A stretch of DNA of 7,065 bases from an uncultured Eubacteriales bacterium (GTDB lineage: Bacteria; Bacillota; Clostridia; Christensenellales; Borkfalkiaceae), in the NCBI GenBank assembly GCA_900556195.1, contig USOJ01000048.1, positions 1 through 7,065 on the forward strand, read 5' to 3'. Positions 6,663-7,065 of the stretch are shown piece after piece; positions within the stretch are counted from its first letter, which is position 1; each line of letters opens with the position of its first letter. The position numbers were made by a program, and so were the translations under genes. The notes beneath the pieces are model-generated. The model saw only the letters and a program-made list of their open reading frames with translations. It was not told where the DNA came from and made no database searches.

Positions 6663-7065
6663 TCAGCCGCGTTTCTTTTTGAATACGACGGCAGCGAAGC
6701 CGAGCGCGGTAAGCATCACGCCGATACCGCCGACAGAGCCGCCGCAACCTTTTTTAGCAGCCGCAGGTTTTTTAGCGTAAGTAACGGTAATATTTGCGTC
6801 GCCCGTTACGGTAAGTCCGTTAATTTCGGTTTCGCCGTTTTTGATAGTCATATTATATCCGTCTTCGGCGTAAGCGGAGAAATCTACCCTTCCGTTATAT
6901 TCTACCTGCAAGGTAACTTCGTCTTTTTCAAGTCCGACGAAAGTTATCGTAACGGTATACTTTCTCGCGGTTTCGTTGAACTTCGCAACGAGCGTTACGT
7001 TGCTCGTTACCGTATCGGTTTCGAAGTTCCACTTCGTTTCGCCGTTATACCAGCCGTCGAAAGTA
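6663..7065 (-). CDS. Surface protein with InlB-like repeat and GCG tail, C-terminal part (start outside window)
   Basis: The frame is open to the right edge, giving 133 residues before the TGA at 6663-6665. The start lies beyond base 7065; a TTG at 6911 is internal because the repeat continues unbroken upstream of it. The first ~30 visible residues (FDGWYNGETKWNF, then TVTSNVTLVAKF) are a good match to an InlB/Listeria-Bacteroides repeat. They are followed by a ~65-residue Ig-like beta segment (KYTVTITFVGL to ANITVTYAKK) and the GCG tail. This is probably a large exported, surface-attached binding protein. It is the first visible gene of the exported-protein cluster, with 81 bases including the hairpin before the next gene. 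Confidence 0.8.
   Translation of the reverse strand, partial: TFDGWYNGETKWNFETDTVTSNVTLVAKFNETARKYTVTITFVGLEKDEVTLQVEYNGRVDFSAYAEDGYNMTIKNGETEINGLTVTGDANITVTYAKKPAAAKKGCGGSVGGIGVMLTALGFAAVVFKKKRG
6666..6749 (-). other. C-terminal GCG sorting-like tail (partial surface protein)
   Basis: The last 28 residues begin GCGGSVGGIG, continue VMLTALGFAAVVF and end KKKRG. With a one-residue shift it aligns with the neighbour's tail (GV-L-A-GFA and then Lys). The spacer before it is AKKPAAAKK. Confidence 0.7.

Noticed and set aside
6987..7008. Inverted repeat AACGAGC / GCTCGTT with an 8-base spacer
   Set aside because: It lies inside the InlB-like repeat coding sequence, is short, and arises from Val-Thr-Asn codons; no terminator or operator context.
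1..7065. CRISPR arrays, tRNA or rRNA genes, insertion sequences or transposase genes
   Set aside because: No regularly spaced direct repeats, no tRNA-like cloverleaf, no transposase motifs and no terminal inverted repeats were seen on either strand.

Overview
All recognisable genes in this window read on the minus strand, so transcription runs from base 7065 toward base 1. The content suggests an uncultured, probably gut-associated, clostridial member of the Bacillota. Three things point that way: a MazG protein whose N-terminal part looks like the end of a YabN-type methylase, InlB/Listeria-Bacteroides-type beta-repeats on secreted proteins, and purine-rich ribosome binding sites on two of the genes. 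This placement is an inference and no lineage marker is present.

Right part (4324-7065): three genes for exported proteins. First is the end of a surface protein with an InlB-like repeat. Then comes a 306-residue exported protein with a similar repeat. Both end in the same 28-residue tail (Gly-Cys-Gly, hydrophobic stretch, basic end). The third is a secreted metallo-beta-lactamase-fold protein whose start codon overlaps the stop of the 306-residue gene (ATGA). A 14-bp hairpin lies between the first two genes.

Middle part (2867-4307): a scar. The first ~54 codons of an alpha-mannosidase (GH38) gene, already carrying an in-frame TGA, are joined near base 4146 to a secreted repeat protein that has lost its start codon. 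The repeat protein keeps what looks like the end of its signal peptide and three tandem domains of ~130 residues. Its longest ATG-started ORF (from 3766) begins in the middle of the first repeat, so it should not be taken as a natural gene start. A likely Rho-independent terminator follows its stop codon.

Left part (1-2816): a complete 802-residue cytoplasmic GH38 alpha-mannosidase, then, after only 7 bases, the start of mazG, which runs off the window edge.

Taken together, the locus looks like an accessory surface-glycan region: exported binding and hydrolase-like proteins upstream, and intracellular mannoside breakdown downstream. It has been remodelled by a deletion or recombination between GH38-linked units. 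A joint pathway is not demonstrated by the sequence. The most interesting items are the shared Cys-containing C-terminal tail, the chimeric scar, the headless YabN-MazG protein and the undescribed-looking tandem repeat domain.
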